Source of the DNA: an uncultured Erythrobacter sp.
Lineage (GTDB): Bacteria; Pseudomonadota; Alphaproteobacteria; Sphingomonadales; Sphingomonadaceae
Assembly (NCBI GenBank): GCA_947503155.1
Contig: CANNCL010000001.1
Coordinates: 558,001-622,000 of the forward strand
Length of the DNA: 64,000 nucleotides
Direction of reading: 5' to 3'
Below are positions 42,994-51,987 of the stretch, piece after piece; the first letter of the stretch is position 1, and each line of letters starts with the position of its first letter. The notes under the pieces are model-generated. The model was not told the origin of the DNA. It did not search any database and saw only the letters and a program-made list of their open reading frames with translations. The translations under genes and the position numbers were made by a program.

Positions 42994-43293
42994 TCAGTAT
43001 TTCAATTGGCGTTCATAAAGGTCGCGGTAATGCTGAATGCGCGTCACGCGCAAACCCTGCATACCCGAACGGTCGACGGCTCTTTGCCAAGATGCGAACT
43101 CTTCGAGCGTTAGCCCATAACGTTCCAGCACCTCGTCGATAGAAAGCAGGCCGCCATTTACAGCGGCAACCACTTCGGCCTTGCGGCGCACGACCCAGCG
43201 TTTCGTCTTAGGCGACGGAAGATCGGCAATCGTCAGCGGCTCTCCGAGGGGGCCGATCACCTGTGCAGGGCGAATGTCTTGGTTCTCAATCAT
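42994..43293 (-). CDS. sciP: DUF1153 protein, CtrA inhibitor SciP
   Basis: The 99-residue helix-turn-helix protein starts MIENQDIRPAQVIGPLGEPL. It contains LPSPKTKRWVVRRKAEVVAA and DEVLERYGLTLEEFASWQRA, the DUF1153 signature. In Caulobacter SciP binds DNA and CtrA and blocks CtrA-dependent transcription in G1, limiting cell-cycle and flagellar genes. The ATG at 43293 overlaps the stop of the gene upstream (TGATG), so the two are translated together. A TTG just upstream could add one residue. Confidence 0.93.
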   Translation of the reverse strand: MIENQDIRPAQVIGPLGEPLTIADLPSPKTKRWVVRRKAEVVAAVNGGLLSIDEVLERYGLTLEEFASWQRAVDRSGMQGLRVTRIQHYRDLYERQLKY

Positions 43294-43769
43294 CAATCTT
43301 CTCTCGCATTTCCCGTCTTAGGGCCTGTCTTAACGCCAGTCTCGGGGCCTGAGCTCGGGCTTTCGCCTGAAAACTCAATTGGACCTGTCGTCGCATAATC
43401 CGGTTCATTGGCTTCTTCGCTCAGAAGCCGCCAGTTTGTCTCTTGTTGTTCACGCACCATGCCGGGGGAGCCTTTGCAGCGCTCTAAAGCAACAGGGTTA
43501 ACACCCGGTTCGTGGCAATCTTCATCATCATTTCGCGTTCGAAAATATCGCGCTGCTGCGTCAGCAAAGCTGCTCGCATCATCGGCATTGTCCCGCACCG
43601 CGTCACGGCGGAGGAGCAATCTGAGATCGCGTGCAGCCGATAGCCGTGCGGTCAGCTCGCTCCATTCCAGAGCTCGCAGAGCCTTAGATTCGCGCGCGCC
43701 GTCCGCCCCGGATTTCTCCGAGAATCGGGCGCTGGATGCAGCTGAAATTGGCTTCGAATTTTCGAACAT
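43293..43769 (-). CDS. Conserved hypothetical protein encoded with SciP (158 aa)
   Basis: The N-terminal half contains ALRALEWSELTARLSAARDL, a helical pattern I associate with small proteins encoded beside sciP in this order. The C-terminal half is charged and low in complexity (GPIEFSGESPSSGPETGVKT), probably disordered. No enzymatic motif is visible. There is no Shine-Dalgarno before the ATG, but TATAGA (minus strand of 43777-43782) ends seven bases upstream, so the mRNA may be leaderless. Its stop overlaps the sciP start. A role in the cell cycle is possible from context only. Confidence 0.65.
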   Translation of the reverse strand: MFENSKPISAASSARFSEKSGADGARESKALRALEWSELTARLSAARDLRLLLRRDAVRDNADDASSFADAAARYFRTRNDDEDCHEPGVNPVALERCKGSPGMVREQQETNWRLLSEEANEPDYATTGPIEFSGESPSSGPETGVKTGPKTGNARED

Positions 43770-43776
43770 GTGCAGT

Positions 43777-43821
43777 TCTATAATTGGCGGTCGTCAAGAT
43801 GTGGTAAAACTCATCTTTACC
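43777..43821 (-). promoter_or_regulatory. Candidate promoter and dyad of the sciP operon
   Basis: TATAGA (43782-43777, minus strand) lies seven bases before the ATG at 43769. Further upstream a perfect dyad GGTAAA-N7-TTTACC occupies 43803-43821. Two more TTACC/GGTAA half-sites occur within the next 35 bases (near 43832 and 43851). The cluster suggests a regulator site. No TTAA-N7-TTAA CtrA box was seen here. Confidence 0.4.
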
Positions 43822-43959
43822 AGTGCTTAGGATTACCGCCTGCGACGCGGGTAACCGCCTCACCCTCTAAAACGCCCTCCCTGCCAAGGCGGTGAGGACT
43901 GTGCCGGATGCCATGAGGGTAGCGAATCTTCGCCGCTGCTCCTATATGGCGCGGCAATC

Positions 43960-45144
43960 ATGACCTCTGCTTCTTCTCTTGTGACCGACTCGAAATTCGG
44001 TCTCGATACAGCCGCGCTGTTCGATTTGCCGCGTCCGGCGAGCGAATGCCGGATCGTTGTCGCCATGAGCGGCGGGGTCGATTCGTCGGTCGTTGCGGCT
44101 TTGGCGGCGGATACAGGTGCTGAGGTGATCGGCATCACTCTGCAGCTGTATGATTATGGCGCGGCGACGGGGCGCAAGGGTGCGTGCTGTGCCGGCGATG
44201 ACATTGCCGATGCGCGCGCCGTGTCAGACCGGCTGGGCATTGCGCATTATGTGTTCGACCATGAAAGCGCCTTTCGCGAGGATGTCGTGGAACAGTTCGC
44301 CGATGAATATCTCGCCGGGCGCACGCCGGTGCCCTGCATCCGGTGTAATATGGGGCCCAAATTTACCGACCTGTTCCGCATGGCCCGCGAATTGGGCGCG
44401 GATTGCCTTGCGACCGGACATTATGTGCGGCGCCTAGAGGTGGATGCTGCTGATGATTCGGGTCCGCACATGCACCGCGCGGTCGATCCGGCCCGCGATC
44501 AGTCTTACTTTCTTTATGCGACGACGCAGGAACAGCTGGACTATATCCGCTTTCCGTTAGGCGGCCTGCCAAAATCTAAGGTGCGCGAGCTGGCCGAAGC
44601 AGCTGGGCTGCGCAATGCGGCCAAGCCTGACAGTCAGGACATTTGTTTTGTGCCCGATGGCAATTACGCAAAGATCGTCAAGAAGATGCGCCCCGAAGGC
44701 GGCGTGCCGGGCAATATCGTCCATGCCGCGACCGGAGAGACGCTGGGCGAGCACAAAGGCATCGTCCACTACACAGTCGGTCAGCGCAAAGGGCTGGATA
44801 TCGGCGGACAGCCGGAGCCGCTCTATGTCATCTCGCTCAATGCAGAGACCCGCGAAGTGCGCGCCGGACCTAAACGGATGTTGGCGGTTGAGAGCGTCGA
44901 AGTGATCGAAACCAACCGTATTGGCAAAGTGGAGCCGGGCGAAGAATTGACCGCCAAAGTGCGTTCGCTGGCAAAACCGGTGCCGATCACGCTTGATGGT
45001 CCGGTAGGCGATGGAGCTTCGGTGGTGATGCGCTTTGCAGCACCTGAATTTGGCGTGTCGCCCGGACAAGCGGCTGTGATCTATGCGGGCGAGCGGGTCA
45101 TTGGCGGCGGCTGGATCGACGCCACGACATCTGTCGCGGGCTAG
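43960..45144 (+). CDS. mnmA: tRNA-specific 2-thiouridylase
   Basis: This PP-loop enzyme thiolates U34 in tRNA-Lys, -Glu and -Gln. SGGVDSS is at residues 37-43. The catalytic cysteines are Cys129 (PCIRCN) and Cys229 (DSQDICF). The C-terminal beta-barrel region [13 protein letters not shown] is also present. The 394-residue length is slightly above the usual 360-380 because of an N-terminal extension of about 25 residues. The 3' end, including the TAG stop, is duplicated in the downstream 30 bases. Confidence 0.97.
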   Translation: MTSASSLVTDSKFGLDTAALFDLPRPASECRIVVAMSGGVDSSVVAALAADTGAEVIGITLQLYDYGAATGRKGACCAGDDIADARAVSDRLGIAHYVFDHESAFREDVVEQFADEYLAGRTPVPCIRCNMGPKFTDLFRMARELGADCLATGHYVRRLEVDAADDSGPHMHRAVDPARDQSYFLYATTQEQLDYIRFPLGGLPKSKVRELAEAAGLRNAAKPDSQDICFVPDGNYAKIVKKMRPEGGVPGNIVHAATGETLGEHKGIVHYTVGQRKGLDIGGQPEPLYVISLNAETREVRAGPKRMLAVESVEVIETNRIGKVEPGEELTAKVRSLAKPVPITLDGPVGDGASVVMRFAAPEFGVSPGQAAVIYAGERVIGGGWIDATTSVAG

Positions 45145-45174
45145 GGCGGTCACTAGCTAGGGCGGTCGCGGGCT
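45134..45174 (+). repeat. Duplicated 3' end of mnmA
   Basis: CTAGGGCGGTC, which includes the mnmA stop TAG (45142-45144), occurs at 45141-45151 and again at 45157-45167. GTCGCGGGCTA occurs before the first and after the second copy. The arrangement is a 16-base-period partial duplication of the gene end. Confidence 0.65.
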
Positions 45175-45188
45175 AATGCTTGGGGAGG

Positions 45189-45551
45189 TTAGCCCTCCCA
45201 CTCCTCCAACACACAGCCATACCCTTCGCGGTACGTGGCTGTGTTTGCTGTCACCAGCGGGAATGTCGCGGTCACACTGCGCGCGTCAACATCATCGCTG
45301 AGCGAGACAAGTTCCATCCCGCCAAGCTTGTCCTTCTCACAATCCTCTAGGCTACGCCCCGCGACGAAGCGGCATGAGCATCCCACCCGCGCGGCATAGG
45401 ATGTACCGACCTCTGCATAACCGGCAATCGGAGCGCGGTTGAACCAGATCGCGGCTGCCACCGCTGCGACCGCCAATATCAAGACCCACGGGATAATCCG
45501 GCGGGCCGCCGAACGCTTTGGGCCCAAGTTCGTAGCGCGTGAATTTGCCAT
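45189..45551 (-). CDS. Membrane-anchored hypothetical protein (120 aa)
   Basis: Residues about 17-39 form one hydrophobic helix (RIIPWVLILAVAAVAAAIWF). The remaining part is predicted periplasmic and contains a cysteine cluster (VGCSCRFVAGRSLEDCEKDK) and a final GYGCVLEEW. The pattern suggests disulfides, but no family with a function is recognised. ATG 45551 is preferred; a longer start at 45575 is possible. It is divergent from the lipoprotein hydrolase gene, with only about 35 bases between them. Confidence 0.7.
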   Translation of the reverse strand: MANSRATNLGPKRSAARRIIPWVLILAVAAVAAAIWFNRAPIAGYAEVGTSYAARVGCSCRFVAGRSLEDCEKDKLGGMELVSLSDDVDARSVTATFPLVTANTATYREGYGCVLEEWEG

Positions 45552-45586
45552 TGCTTTGTTTTGACCCTTGCCCAATTGAGTGCGGT

Positions 45587-46735
45587 ATGACGCTTCGTAT
45601 GCCCTCCCATATCGCCGCCGCCGCGCTCCTGCCAGCCCTCGCGGTGATTACTGCATCTTGTGCCGATACCGGCCCGCCCCCTTTGCCTCCATTGACCCAA
45701 GCAGCGCTTGACGCAGTGTCAGAGGATGCCGGTGCGCCCAAGGATCAGCTGGCGCGCCAAGTCGATGAATTGTTCACGGCGGAAGGGATCGGCGAGACCC
45801 GAGCCGTGTTGCTGCTCGCGGACGGCAAGGTCGCGGCGGAGCGTTACGGCGAGGGCTATGATAGCGAGACGCGTTTCATCAGCTGGTCGATGGCAAAGAC
45901 GGTGACGGCTGTTCTGGTCGGGATGTTGGTGGCAGACGGATTGCTGAGCGTGGATGCGCCGGCGCCCGTGCCAATGTGGCAGCGCAGCGGGGAACCGCGC
46001 GCGGACATCACCTTGCGCCACCTCCTGCAAATGCGCTCTGGTTTGCGTCATACCGAGGCGGGCGATCCGCCTTACGATTCGGCTGAGGTGCGCATGTTGT
46101 TCCTTGATGGGCGCGATGACATGGCGAAATGGGCGAAGGAACAACCGCTGGAGGCGGAGCCGGGAACGCATTTTGAGTATTCCTCCAACACCACCGTAAT
46201 CCTTGCCGACATTGCCGCGCGCGCTTTGACCGATAGCGAGGATCCCGATATTCGCCGCCGGGCCGTTACGAACTACCTTGAAGAACGCCTGTTCACCCCG
46301 CTTGGCATGACCTCCATCGTCCCCGAATTTGACGCCTCGGGAACCCTGATCGGCGGCAGTTTGATGCACGCCACCGCCCGCGACTATGCCAAATTCGGCG
46401 AGTTTATGCGCATCGGTGGCCGCGCACCGGGCGGCGAACAGCTCGTACCCAGCCGCTGGATTGAGGCGATGACCCAGCCCAGCCCGGCGGCGGCGTTTTA
46501 CGGCTATCAAACTTGGCTCAATCAGCCTGTGCCCGATCTTGAGAACGGCCATCCGCTATTCCCGGACCGCGCTCCCGCTAGTCTGTTCTCGCTTATCGGG
46601 CATATGGGGCAATATGTCCTTGTCTCCCCCGATCAGCGGCTGACATTGGTGCGGCTTGGGCACTCAACCAGCGCAGAGCGGCCCGCTATGTTGCAACAGG
46701 CCGCCGATGTGCTGGCGCTCTATCCTCAGAGGTAG
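45587..46735 (+). CDS. Lipoprotein serine hydrolase of the beta-lactamase/class C PBP family
   Basis: The 382-residue protein has a lipobox ending ITASC (Cys25). The serine-hydrolase motif SMAK (Ser101, Lys104) follows, then YSSN as the YxN box, and HMGQYV near the C-terminus in the position of the KTG/HxG box. Homologues include esterases, D-aminopeptidases and beta-lactamase-like proteins (the SMAK-TVTAVLVGMLVADG pattern is like 6-aminohexanoate-dimer hydrolase). The substrate is unknown. The ATG at 45587 gives a proper signal peptide. The 3' end overlaps the convergent phzF by ten bases. Confidence 0.88.
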   Translation: MTLRMPSHIAAAALLPALAVITASCADTGPPPLPPLTQAALDAVSEDAGAPKDQLARQVDELFTAEGIGETRAVLLLADGKVAAERYGEGYDSETRFISWSMAKTVTAVLVGMLVADGLLSVDAPAPVPMWQRSGEPRADITLRHLLQMRSGLRHTEAGDPPYDSAEVRMLFLDGRDDMAKWAKEQPLEAEPGTHFEYSSNTTVILADIAARALTDSEDPDIRRRAVTNYLEERLFTPLGMTSIVPEFDASGTLIGGSLMHATARDYAKFGEFMRIGGRAPGGEQLVPSRWIEAMTQPSPAAAFYGYQTWLNQPVPDLENGHPLFPDRAPASLFSLIGHMGQYVLVSPDQRLTLVRLGHSTSAERPAMLQQAADVLALYPQR

Positions 46736-47541
46736 AAGCTCCCCTCCACCACTGTCACGCAAGGCCCGCCCAGCCACGCTCGGCCGTCTTCAAGCCTGAG
46801 CGCAAGATTGCCGCCGCGTTCGCTCGCCTGATAGGCGGTCATGCGGTCACGCCCCAGTTTTGCCGCCCAATAGGGCGTGAGCACGGAATGCGCCGATCCG
46901 GTGACGCTGTCCTCATCCACTCCGCCGCCGGGCACGAAAACGCGGCTGACAATGTCGGTTTTGTCGCCGGGTGCGGTGCAGATGAACTGATCGGTCCCCA
47001 GCGTCTCCAACGCCCGAACATCGGGTTTCAACGCGCGGATCGCGGCTTCGTCTTCAAACAGGAACACGGTATAACCAATATGCTCTTTGCCAGAGCGATG
47101 CGTTGCAACCGGGACCGCGCCCAGCATCGCCTCAGCCTCTGGAAAGTCGCGCGGATAGGTCGGGATTGCGGGCAGGCCGACCTCATATCCCGCCGCGTCC
47201 CGGCGCACTTCCAATATTCCCGATTTGCGCGTTCTGAATGTCACCGAACCACGCCCTTCAAGCTCAGCGTCCCAGCCGAGCAGCACATGCCCGCTGGCCA
47301 AGGTCGCATGGCCGCAAAGCGCGATTTCATAGGTCGGCGTGCACCAGCGCAATTCCCAATCCGCGGCCCCTGTCGCATCGCGCACCACAAAGGCGGTTTC
47401 GGCAAACAGGTTCTCCGCCCCAATCGCCACCAATTGGTCATCCGGCAGCCATTCATCCAGCACCATCACCGCCGCTTGGTTCCCAGAGAAAGGCGCGGTG
47501 CTGAAGGCATCAACATGCCAATAGGGGATCGGTTTTGTCAT
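46726..47541 (-). CDS. PhzF-family isomerase/epimerase
   Basis: The 271-residue protein begins MTKPIPYWHVDAFSTAPFSG and continues NQAAVMVL, the conserved PhzF start. It contains ENLFAETAFVV with the catalytic Glu and a second-domain VPGGGVDEDSVTGSAHSVL. PhzF proteins have a diaminopimelate-epimerase fold and most are of unknown substrate. ATG 47541 is used, with GAGG five bases upstream; ATG 47544 is equally possible. The start lies a few bases after the pdxH stop, so both are co-transcribed. Confidence 0.92.
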   Translation of the reverse strand: MTKPIPYWHVDAFSTAPFSGNQAAVMVLDEWLPDDQLVAIGAENLFAETAFVVRDATGAADWELRWCTPTYEIALCGHATLASGHVLLGWDAELEGRGSVTFRTRKSGILEVRRDAAGYEVGLPAIPTYPRDFPEAEAMLGAVPVATHRSGKEHIGYTVFLFEDEAAIRALKPDVRALETLGTDQFICTAPGDKTDIVSRVFVPGGGVDEDSVTGSAHSVLTPYWAAKLGRDRMTAYQASERGGNLALRLEDGRAWLGGPCVTVVEGSFYL

Positions 47542-47548
47542 CATATCC

Positions 47549-48208
47549 TCATGGGTAAAGCAGCGTGTCGGTCCAGCCTGCATCGGTTCGCGTGAACGCG
47601 CGGCGGTCATGCAATCGGTTTTCGCGGTCGATCCAGAACTCGATTCGCTCTGGCCGCACGGTAAAGCCGGTCCAATGGGCGGGACGCGGCACTTCGCCCG
47701 CCGCCTCATGCTGCGTCCACAGCGCCTTTACCCGGTCCAGATAGTCCCGGCGCTGAGGCAGTTCACGCGATTGGTCGCTCGCGGCGGAGCCAACTTGGCT
47801 GGCAAAAGCGCGCGAGTGGAAATAGGCATCGGCGCGCTGAGGTGTGACCTCAATCAGCGGCCCCTCGATGCGGATTTGGCGGCGCAGGCTCTTCCAATGG
47901 AACAACAAGCTGGCATGCATATTGGCGCGAATCTCGCCGCCTTTGCGGCTGCCAGTGTTGGTGAAGAAGGTGAAGCCGCCCTGCTCGCTCTCTGCCGCTT
48001 CCTGCGGCCCATGCCCTTTAAGCAGCACCATCCGCACCGATGGCCGCCCCTCCGGCGTGGCGGTCGCCAGCGCCATCGCATTGGCATCGTTAGGCTCGCT
48101 ATCCTGCGCCAGAGCAAACCACTCATCGAACAGAGCGTATGGGTCCGCGCCAGCCGGGATCACACTGTCTGCCAGCTGGGCTTTTCCAAGGGCGTTTGCA
48201 TCACTCAT
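47549..48208 (-). CDS. pdxH: Pyridoxamine/pyridoxine 5'-phosphate oxidase
   Basis: The FMN enzyme makes pyridoxal 5'-phosphate. Motifs are GRPSVRMVLLKGHG, GSRKGGEI with KSLRRQIRIEG for FMN binding, SRAFASQVGSAASDQS and the C-terminal RPERIEFWIDRENRLHDR. The length of 219 aa is usual. It is the first gene of a two-gene operon with phzF. About 245 bases of non-coding sequence with a short direct repeat (CTGACACAC, twice near 48258) separate it from dnaJ. Confidence 0.97.
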   Translation of the reverse strand: MSDANALGKAQLADSVIPAGADPYALFDEWFALAQDSEPNDANAMALATATPEGRPSVRMVLLKGHGPQEAAESEQGGFTFFTNTGSRKGGEIRANMHASLLFHWKSLRRQIRIEGPLIEVTPQRADAYFHSRAFASQVGSAASDQSRELPQRRDYLDRVKALWTQHEAAGEVPRPAHWTGFTVRPERIEFWIDRENRLHDRRAFTRTDAGWTDTLLYP

Positions 48209-48418
48209 TCGCTCGCTCCATTCGCATTACAGAGGTGGGCACTGGCGATCCGCCTGACACACCTGACACACTGTCCAGGGGCAAAAAACCCTGATCCGGC
48301 ATCTCTGCTGTCAAATAGGGGCCGAGAGAAGTGAATATAAGCGGACATGGCCTGAGAATTATACATCTGCCAGGATGTAGGAAAGTGACGCCAATTGCAG
48401 CAAAGCGCATATGTTATC

Positions 48419-48447
48419 TTGCACCTCCTCACCGCCTCACCTAGCTA
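48419..48447 (+). promoter_or_regulatory. Candidate promoter giving a leaderless dnaJ-family mRNA
   Basis: TTGCAC (48419-48424) and TAGCTA (48442-48447) are separated by exactly 17 bases. The ATG of the gene begins seven bases after the -10 box, where transcription would start. There is no Shine-Dalgarno in front of this ATG, which fits a leaderless transcript. Confidence 0.5.
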
Positions 48448-48454
48448 ACACACC

Positions 48455-49480
48455 ATGTCCGATCCTTATCGCACCCTTGGCGTCGCGCGCACGGCCTCTG
48501 AAAAAGAGATCAAAACCGCCTATCGCACACTCGCCAAGACGCTCCATCCTGACCGTAATAAGGACAAGCCAAACGCGGCGGAGAAATTCTCTGACGCGAC
48601 AAAGGCGTATGATCTGTTGTCGGACGAAGACAAACGCGCGCAATTTGATCGCGGCGAAATCGACGCAGACGGCAATCCGCTCAATCCGTTTGCCGGTATG
48701 GGCGGCGGAATGGGCGGGGGCGGACGCGGTTTTCCGCGCGGCGCCTATGCTGGCGGCGCGCGGCCGGGCGGTCCGGGCGGATACCGGGACCAAGAATTCG
48801 GCGGTTTTGAATCCAATGACATGGATCTTGGCGATCTGTTCGAAGGGTTATTTGGCGGACGATCGCGCCAGAACGAGCCGCGCTCTCGCGGTTTTGGTGC
48901 CGGAACCGGAAGACGGCCGCCCCCGCCTCCGGCGAAACGCGGCGCGGATATTCAATACCGTTTGGCGGTGCCATTTGTGGATGCCGCCGCTGGCCGCGAT
49001 CAACGCATCACATTGGCCGATGGCAAAGCAATCAATCTAAAACTGCCCGGCGGCGTCGAAGACGGCACGCAAATGCGGCTGAAGGACAAAGGCCATAGCG
49101 GCCCCGGCGGCAATGGTGACGGGATCGTGATGGTCGAAGTCGCCGCGCATCCGTTTTTCCGCCGCGAGGGCGACAATATCCGCATGGATTTGCCAATCAC
49201 GCTGAATGAGGCGGTGAATGGCGGCAAAGTGAAATGCCCCACAGTTGACGGCCCGGTTATGCTGACGCTGAAACCCGGTGCCAATGGCGGCACGGTCATG
49301 CGCCTATCGGGCAAAGGTTGGACCAAGAAATCCGGCGCGAGCACCAAAAACGGCAAATTGGCGCGCGGTGATCAATTGGTCACTCTGGAAATTCAGATGC
49401 CAGAGGATCTGGATGCGCTGAAAGAGCGGCTCGGCGATTGGACCGACGATGCCAAGCCGCGCGAGAAATTCGGCCTTTAG
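48455..49480 (+). CDS. DnaJ-class co-chaperone without zinc finger (CbpA-like)
   Basis: The 341-residue protein has a J domain (residues 1-65) starting [20 protein letters not shown] with the HPD tripeptide in [13 protein letters not shown] Gly/Arg/Phe-rich linker follows, then the C-terminal substrate-binding domains ([40 protein letters not shown]). The four CxxCxGxG zinc repeats of DnaJ are absent, so it is a type II protein like CbpA. It would deliver clients to DnaK. The YihY-like gene follows 21 bases later. Confidence 0.93.
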   Translation: MSDPYRTLGVARTASEKEIKTAYRTLAKTLHPDRNKDKPNAAEKFSDATKAYDLLSDEDKRAQFDRGEIDADGNPLNPFAGMGGGMGGGGRGFPRGAYAGGARPGGPGGYRDQEFGGFESNDMDLGDLFEGLFGGRSRQNEPRSRGFGAGTGRRPPPPPAKRGADIQYRLAVPFVDAAAGRDQRITLADGKAINLKLPGGVEDGTQMRLKDKGHSGPGGNGDGIVMVEVAAHPFFRREGDNIRMDLPITLNEAVNGGKVKCPTVDGPVMLTLKPGANGGTVMRLSGKGWTKKSGASTKNGKLARGDQLVTLEIQMPEDLDALKERLGDWTDDAKPREKFGL

Positions 49481-49501
49481 GTCGCATAGGCCGCCACCGC
49501 T

Positions 49502-50611
49502 TTGAGCAAATCATCCCGCCTTCCCCCCCATCTACCTTCACGCCTGGCCTCACACCTGCCTCCTGCTTCTGAACGCGAAATGCGCTCACTCTCACCAGAG
49601 GCTCGGCGCGCGGAATCGGTGCGCGCCTATCGGTTGCTGGGCGAAGAGGCCGTGCTGCGCGAACAGACCGGCCAAAGCGAACCCGACAGGCTAAGGACGG
49701 CGATTGCGCGCAGCGATCTGGGCCAGCGATTTGGGCCGGGCACGCGGGTTTTCGAAGTCATCCGGCGGATGGTCACTGGCACATATCAGGACGGCTTTAT
49801 CCATGCCGGAAACCTCGCTTATCTTTCGATGTTGGCGATTTTCCCATTCTTCATTCTGGGCGCCGCTCTGTTTGAATTGATCGGCGGGCGCGAACAGGCG
49901 ATTGAATTGGTCACGGCGGTTTTGATCGCCATGCCTCCCACCGTAAGCCGCGCGCTTCAGCCGGTTGCAGAGGACGTGATCTATGCCCGCGAAGGTTGGC
50001 TTTTGTGGTTCGGCGCGGTTGTGGCGCTTTGGACTGTATCCAGCCTGATCGAATCAATCCGCGACATTTTGCGCCGCGCATATGGCACCCGCGCCAGCCA
50101 CGCCTTTTGGAAATATCGGCTGTTTTCAGCGGGGCTTATATTGGGCGCGGTCGTGCTGTTGATCGTGTCGCTGTTTGCGCAGGTCGTCATCGGCACGGCG
50201 CAGCAAGTGATCCTGACCAATTTCCCGCAATTATCCGAAGCAATCGGAGCCTTGCGATGGTCGCGGATTGTACCCGCATCGGGCCTCGCCCTGTCGCTTT
50301 ACATGCTGTTTTTTTCGCTGACCCCGGCTGAATACCGATCCAAAGCCTATCCCAAATGGCCCGGCGCCGTGTTCACCGCGCTGTGGTGGATTGGTGTCAC
50401 AAGCGCTCTGCCCATAGTGCTCAGCCGGTTCTTCGCTTACAGTTTGACCTATGGCAGCATGGCCGGGATCATCATCGCGCTGTTCTTTTTCTGGCTCGTG
50501 GGGCTGGGCCTCGTTATCGGGGCGGAATTGAATGCGGCGCTGGCAGAGCCAGAAAGCGCGGAACCAGCGCGGGCGGACGCAGATTTGGATGACGGCGTGA
50601 CGCCGGACTAA
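49502..50611 (+). CDS. YihY/RbN-family inner-membrane protein
   Basis: The protein has about six transmembrane helices of the YihY/UPF0761 type: GNLAYLSMLAIFPFFILGAA, GWLLWFGAVVALWTVSSLIE, LILGAVVLLIVSLFAQVVIG and the final GSMAGIIIALFFFWLVGLGL. The function is unknown; the older name ribonuclease BN is not supported for this family. The start is uncertain. TTG 49502 gives 369 residues, while ATG 49580 gives 343 and looks equally likely. It overlaps neither neighbour and precedes fabI by 17 bases. Confidence 0.9.
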   Translation: MSKSSRLPPHLPSRLASHLPPASEREMRSLSPEARRAESVRAYRLLGEEAVLREQTGQSEPDRLRTAIARSDLGQRFGPGTRVFEVIRRMVTGTYQDGFIHAGNLAYLSMLAIFPFFILGAALFELIGGREQAIELVTAVLIAMPPTVSRALQPVAEDVIYAREGWLLWFGAVVALWTVSSLIESIRDILRRAYGTRASHAFWKYRLFSAGLILGAVVLLIVSLFAQVVIGTAQQVILTNFPQLSEAIGALRWSRIVPASGLALSLYMLFFSLTPAEYRSKAYPKWPGAVFTALWWIGVTSALPIVLSRFFAYSLTYGSMAGIIIALFFFWLVGLGLVIGAELNAALAEPESAEPARADADLDDGVTPD

Positions 50612-50628
50612 CTGAGGGAGAATGCTGC

Positions 50629-51453
50629 ATGACACAGCTTATGAAGGGCAAGCGCGGGCTGATCATGGGGCTTGCCAATGACAAGTCGCTGGCCTGGGGC
50701 ATTGCGCGCAAACTCGCCGAGCACGGCGCAGAGCTGGCCTTTTCCTATCAGGGCGACGCCTTGGCCAAGCGGGTCAAACCGCTGGCTGAACAATTGGGCA
50801 GCGATTTTACCTTCGAATGCGATGTGTCCGATATGGACTCGCTCGATGCCGGATTTGCGGCGATCAAAGAACGCTGGGGGACGCTGGATTTTGTGGTCCA
50901 CGCCATCGGCTTTTCCGACAAATCGGAATTGCGCGGCAAATATGTCGATACCAGCCTCGATAATTTCCTGATGACGATGAATATTTCGGCCTATTCCATG
51001 GTCGCAGTGACAAAGCGCGCTGCGGAATTAATGCCGCCTTTACAAGAGGGTGGCACAGGTGGCGGCAGTATCATCACGCTGACATATTACGGCGCGGAAA
51101 AAGTCGTGCCGCATTACAACGTCATGGGCGTCGCAAAAGCGGCGTTGGAGGCGAGTGTGCGGTATCTCGCCAACGACCTTGGCCCAGCAGGCATTCGTGT
51201 GAACGCATTGAGCGCAGGCCCGGTCAAGACGTTGGCAGCCAGCGGAATTGGCGATTTCCGCTACATTTTGAAATGGAACGAGCTGAATTCACCGCTGCGG
51301 CGTAATATTACCATAGATGATGTCGGCGGTTCGGGGCTTTACTTACTGTCCGACCTGTCATCGGGTGTAACCGGAGAGGTGCATCACGTGGATAGTGGTT
51401 ATCACCTAGTTGGGATGAAACAAGAAGATGCGCCCGATGTGGCGCTTTCTTAA
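50629..51453 (+). CDS. fabI: Enoyl-[acyl-carrier-protein] reductase (NADH), FabI
   Basis: This enzyme catalyses the last reduction step of fatty-acid elongation. The start MTQLMKGKRGLIMGLANDKS carries the FabI-type nucleotide loop. The catalytic Y-x6-K is Tyr163 to Lys170 (YNVMGVAK), and GDFRYILKWNELNSPLRRN is the substrate loop. The 274-residue length is normal. It is the target of triclosan-type inhibitors in other species. It ends the run dnaJ-yihY-fabI. Confidence 0.96.
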   Translation: MTQLMKGKRGLIMGLANDKSLAWGIARKLAEHGAELAFSYQGDALAKRVKPLAEQLGSDFTFECDVSDMDSLDAGFAAIKERWGTLDFVVHAIGFSDKSELRGKYVDTSLDNFLMTMNISAYSMVAVTKRAAELMPPLQEGGTGGGSIITLTYYGAEKVVPHYNVMGVAKAALEASVRYLANDLGPAGIRVNALSAGPVKTLAASGIGDFRYILKWNELNSPLRRNITIDDVGGSGLYLLSDLSSGVTGEVHHVDSGYHLVGMKQEDAPDVALS

Positions 51454-51482
51454 AGGGGGGTGTTCCTTGTAGAATCAAGAGG

Positions 51483-51507
51483 CCAAGTGTAGGCGATCTA
51501 CACTTGG
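51483..51507. repeat. Perfect ten-base-pair hairpin after fabI
   Basis: CCAAGTGTAG and CTACACTTGG flank a five-base loop 30 bases after the fabI stop. No T-run follows directly on either strand (a T-run starts 18 bases later), so it is a weak terminator candidate or a regulatory or protein-binding dyad. Confidence 0.5.
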
Positions 51508-51567
51508 GCCAGAGCGGGCTGTGACTTTTTCAAAACCGCTCAATTAGAGGAACAACTGGGTCGCACC

Positions 51568-51987
51568 ATGTTGAAGAAAACCACCACTACCCCTGCGCGC
51601 AAGCTTTTGCCGATCGAACCAATGGCGCTCAGCATTCGGGCGGCGATTGACCGTGTTGAGGATGCTCCGCGCGGGCGCAAACGCATATTTGTCGCGGCGA
51701 TTGATGCTGTGCTTTGCATTCTTGCGGTGTGGTTTGCCTATTTTCTGCGGCTGGGTGAATGGCGATTCTTCACCGAAGATGTCGCCAAATTGGCGGCTGG
51801 CGCGCTGATTTTCTGGTTTGTCGGCGCGATCGCCAGCGGTGTGTACCGCGAAACATTTCGGTTTTCCGGCGCGGGCACCTTGATCCGGCTCGCCCGGGCG
51901 ACCGCGATCATGTTGGTGCCGATGGTGGTGATTTACTTGATCATTTTGGTGCCCGGCGTGCCGCGCACCTTGTCTGTTCGGCTCTAG
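51568..51987 (+). pseudogene. 5' fragment of a polysaccharide-biosynthesis (FlaA1/CapD-like) gene
   Basis: The first about 135 codons encode the N-terminal membrane part of nucleoside-diphosphate sugar epimerase/dehydratases of the CapD/FlaA1 group: RIFVAAIDAVLCILAVWFAY, GVYRETFRFSGAGTLIRLAR and AIMLVPMVVIYLIILVPGVP, ending PRTL. Full-length members have about 600 or more residues with two Rossmann domains after this region. Here homology stops near 51970 and the frame ends 5 codons later. The rest of the gene is absent. The sequence immediately beyond belongs to a different gene on the other strand. Confidence 0.82.
51971..51984. other. Junction where two convergent truncated genes meet
   Basis: Plus-strand CapD-like homology ends at PRTL (about 51970). 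Minus-strand glycosyltransferase-like homology ends at VTGNPAL (about 51984). No more than about a dozen bases lie between. No inverted repeat, target-site duplication or transposon remnant is visible at the joint. Confidence 0.75.

Noticed and set aside
48209..48454. Small gene or RNA between pdxH and the dnaJ-type gene
   Set aside because: Only a short direct repeat (CTGACACAC) and the candidate promoter are seen; no open frame or stable RNA fold is supported.
51483..51507. Intrinsic terminator of fabI
   Set aside because: The stem is perfect but no T-run follows within 15 bases, so I list it only as a dyad.
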